Assembly: GCA_002384935.1 (NCBI GenBank)
Contig: DGCD01000006.1
Location: forward strand, 62,001 to 126,000
Direction of reading: 5' to 3'
Source: Pusillimonas sp. UBA3987
Lineage (GTDB): Bacteria; Pseudomonadota; Gammaproteobacteria; Burkholderiales; Burkholderiaceae_B
Length of the DNA stretch: 64,000 bases
Shown here: positions 62,421 through 64,000 of the stretch, piece by piece
Position numbering within the stretch: the stretch's first letter is position 1
How the letters are laid out: each line of letters starts with the position of its first letter
Notes under the pieces: generated by a model
What the model saw: the letters and a program-made list of their open reading frames with translations, nothing else
Databases searched by the model: none
What the model was told of the DNA's origin: nothing
Translations under genes and position numbers: made by a program

Positions 62421-64000
62421 ATGAAAGAAGGATTTCGCCAGTGCATGGCTTGGCTGCACACCTGGTCCGGCCTGGTGGTTGGCTGGGTGCTGTTCTTTGT
62501 ATTCATTACAGGCACGGCCGGTTATTTCACTTACGAAATCACACGCTGGATGGAGCCAGAGCGCCCCCTGCAAAGCGCCGCGCCGCACTATGATAACGGC
62601 GCCCTGGCACTGATGGCCATGAACCGGCTGGAGCAGGTGGCGCCCGGCGCGCAGTACTGGAGCATCACCCTGCCGCATCAGTCGCAAGCCACCCGCGACT
62701 GGGAAAACTTCGCCATCAGTTGGGAAACCATGCCCCGGGAAGGTCATGAGCGCGGCGTACGGGGTAACGAAAAGCTGGACCCCAATACCGGCGGCCTGCG
62801 CACCGAGGTGCAACCCCGGGAAACAGGCGGCGGCAACCTGCTGTATCGCATGCACTACGTGCTGCACTATATCGACCGTGCCACGGCCTTTCGCATTATC
62901 GGCATCTGCACCATGTTGATGCTGCTGGCCATGGTGAGCGGCATCATCACCCATAAGAAAATCTTCAAGGATTTCTTCACCTTCCGTCGCGGCAAAGGCC
63001 AGCGCTCCTGGCTCGACGCCCACAATGTCATCAGCGTGATGGCGCTGCCCTTCTTTTTAATGATTACCTACAGCGGGCTGGTGTTTTTCTATACCACCTA
63101 TATGCCCGCCGGCATCGCCGCCGTGTACGGAACCGATGACAAAGCGCGCGATCGTTATTTCGACGAGTTGTACGGCGACCACACGCACGAAGCCGTGACC
63201 CGGCCCACCGCCTCGGTTCCCAACATGATCGCGCAGGCCGAAGACGCCTGGGGTGACGGCAAGATCCGTTCCGTGCTGGTCATGCACGATGGTGGCGAAG
63301 AACCCTTCGTGGAAGTGCAACGGGTACGCGGCGACAAGGTGCGCGTTTTCGATGCTCAAACCCTGCGCTTTCACGCCAACACCGGCAAGCCGCTGCCGCC
63401 GGAACCGCAAGACAGCGCGGTCGTGAAAACCCACCAAACCCTGCTGGCCCTGCACGAAGGCCGCTTTGCCGAACCCTGGTTGCGCTGGCTGTACTTTTTT
63501 GCGGGGCTATTGGGTGCCGGCATGATCGGTACCGGGTTGGTCATGTGGACGGTCAAGCGTCGCAAAAATCACGACGCAACAGGCGGGCATTTCGGCCTGC
63601 GGCTGGTGGAGGCGCTGAATGTCGCCACCATCGTCGGTTTACCCGTGGGCGTGGCCGCTTATTTCTGGGCCAACCGCTTGCTGCCGGTTGAAATGGCCGA
63701 ACGCGCCAACTGGGAAGCAAACTTTCTATTCCTGATTTGGGGCGAAGCGCTGCTTTACGCGTTCTTCCGGGATATTCGCCGGGCCTGGGTGGAACTGCTG
63801 TGGCTGGCTTGCGCGGCCTTTACCTTACTGCCCGTCGTCAATGCCCTGACGACCGATAAACACCTGGGCGTCACATTACCCGCCGGTGATTGGGCACTGG
63901 CAGGATTCGATCTGACCATGCTGGGATTAGGGCTGATCTTCGGCTACATGGCCGTTAAGGTGAAACGCGTCTGGCTCAAGAAAGCCGCGCAGCAAACCCA
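62421..64000 (+). CDS. PepSY-domain membrane protein, 3' end missing
   Basis: An inner-membrane protein open to the window edge (526 codons so far). It begins MKEGFRQCMAWLHTWSGLVV, with the first membrane helix at about residues 12-35. PepSY-associated features are HYVLHYIDRATAFRIIGICT, a second helix pair with GIITHKKIFKDFFTFRRGKG and SWLDAHNVISVMALPFFLMI, then a periplasmic PepSY region and further helices. It belongs to the PiuB/FoxB-like iron-regulated group, which includes proposed siderophore reductases. It follows the receptor by 22 bases. Confidence 0.88.
   Translation, partial: MKEGFRQCMAWLHTWSGLVVGWVLFFVFITGTAGYFTYEITRWMEPERPLQSAAPHYDNGALALMAMNRLEQVAPGAQYWSITLPHQSQATRDWENFAISWETMPREGHERGVRGNEKLDPNTGGLRTEVQPRETGGGNLLYRMHYVLHYIDRATAFRIIGICTMLMLLAMVSGIITHKKIFKDFFTFRRGKGQRSWLDAHNVISVMALPFFLMITYSGLVFFYTTYMPAGIAAVYGTDDKARDRYFDELYGDHTHEAVTRPTASVPNMIAQAEDAWGDGKIRSVLVMHDGGEEPFVEVQRVRGDKVRVFDAQTLRFHANTGKPLPPEPQDSAVVKTHQTLLALHEGRFAEPWLRWLYFFAGLLGAGMIGTGLVMWTVKRRKNHDATGGHFGLRLVEALNVATIVGLPVGVAAYFWANRLLPVEMAERANWEANFLFLIWGEALLYAFFRDIRRAWVELLWLACAAFTLLPVVNALTTDKHLGVTLPAGDWALAGFDLTMLGLGLIFGYMAVKVKRVWLKKAAQQT

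Noticed and set aside
1..64000. Mobile elements, prophage genes or CRISPR arrays
   Set aside because: No transposase, integrase, phage structural protein or regularly spaced repeats were seen.

Overview
The window is a chromosomal segment of a betaproteobacterium, most likely a member of the Alcaligenaceae (Burkholderiales). This rests on protein style and gene order: coaD next to a YfhL-type ferredoxin, the block lolB - ispE - tRNA-Gln - prs - rplY - pth - ychF, and linked tamA/tamB and apbC/metG. I see no insertion sequence, prophage, integrase or CRISPR array. Most of the window is core genome, with three accessory-looking stretches.

Layout. 1-5.3 kb: coaD (5' end missing), ferredoxin, a protein made only of the MOSC N-terminal domain, a large AsmA-family protein and a divergent O-acetylhomoserine sulfhydrylase. 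5.3-15.6 kb: an NDUFA9-like oxidoreductase, then a catabolic-looking stretch with an AraC regulator divergent from a cupin dioxygenase, a 1221-residue indolepyruvate:ferredoxin-oxidoreductase-type enzyme divergent from a LysR regulator, and a three-gene TRAP transporter. A closely similar 31-base element lies upstream of both the oxidoreductase and the TRAP operon, so the LysR protein probably controls both. 15.8-26 kb: housekeeping genes (ychF, a CPBP protease, pth, rplY, prs, tRNA-Gln, ispE, lolB, a TPR protein, mutM, a GlcD-type dehydrogenase). 26-39 kb: phosphomannomutase/phosphoglucomutase and a surface-glycan cluster on the minus strand (initiating undecaprenyl-phosphate sugar transferase, UDP-HexNAc dehydrogenase, UDP-GlcNAc(A) 4-epimerase, MurJ/Wzx-like flippase, glycosyltransferases including one tandem fusion, and an AsnB-type amidotransferase). 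The content points to an oligosaccharide with N-acetylgalactosaminuronic acid, possibly amidated. No polymerase or ligase gene is present.

39-46.5 kb: a candidate small RNA whose predicted hairpin loop reads like the anti-Shine-Dalgarno end of 16S rRNA, then coq7, an OsmC protein, thyA-folA, and a minus-strand series dcd - ornithine/arginine/lysine decarboxylase - HI0933-type flavoprotein - gcvH with overlapping start and stop codons. 46.6-58.1 kb: tamB/tamA, apbC, a small membrane protein, metG, a cation diffusion facilitator and gabD. 58.2-64 kb: a Fur-box-preceded FecI-type sigma factor, FecR anti-sigma, a TonB-dependent siderophore receptor with an STN signalling domain, and a PepSY membrane protein that runs off the window: an iron-siderophore uptake unit with cell-surface signalling.

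The observations most worth following up are the anti-SD-loop small RNA (about 39071-39224), the duplicated LysR operator joining the oxidoreductase to the TRAP operon (11720-11750 and 15723-15753), and the amidotransferase within the UDP-GalNAcA-type glycan cluster.
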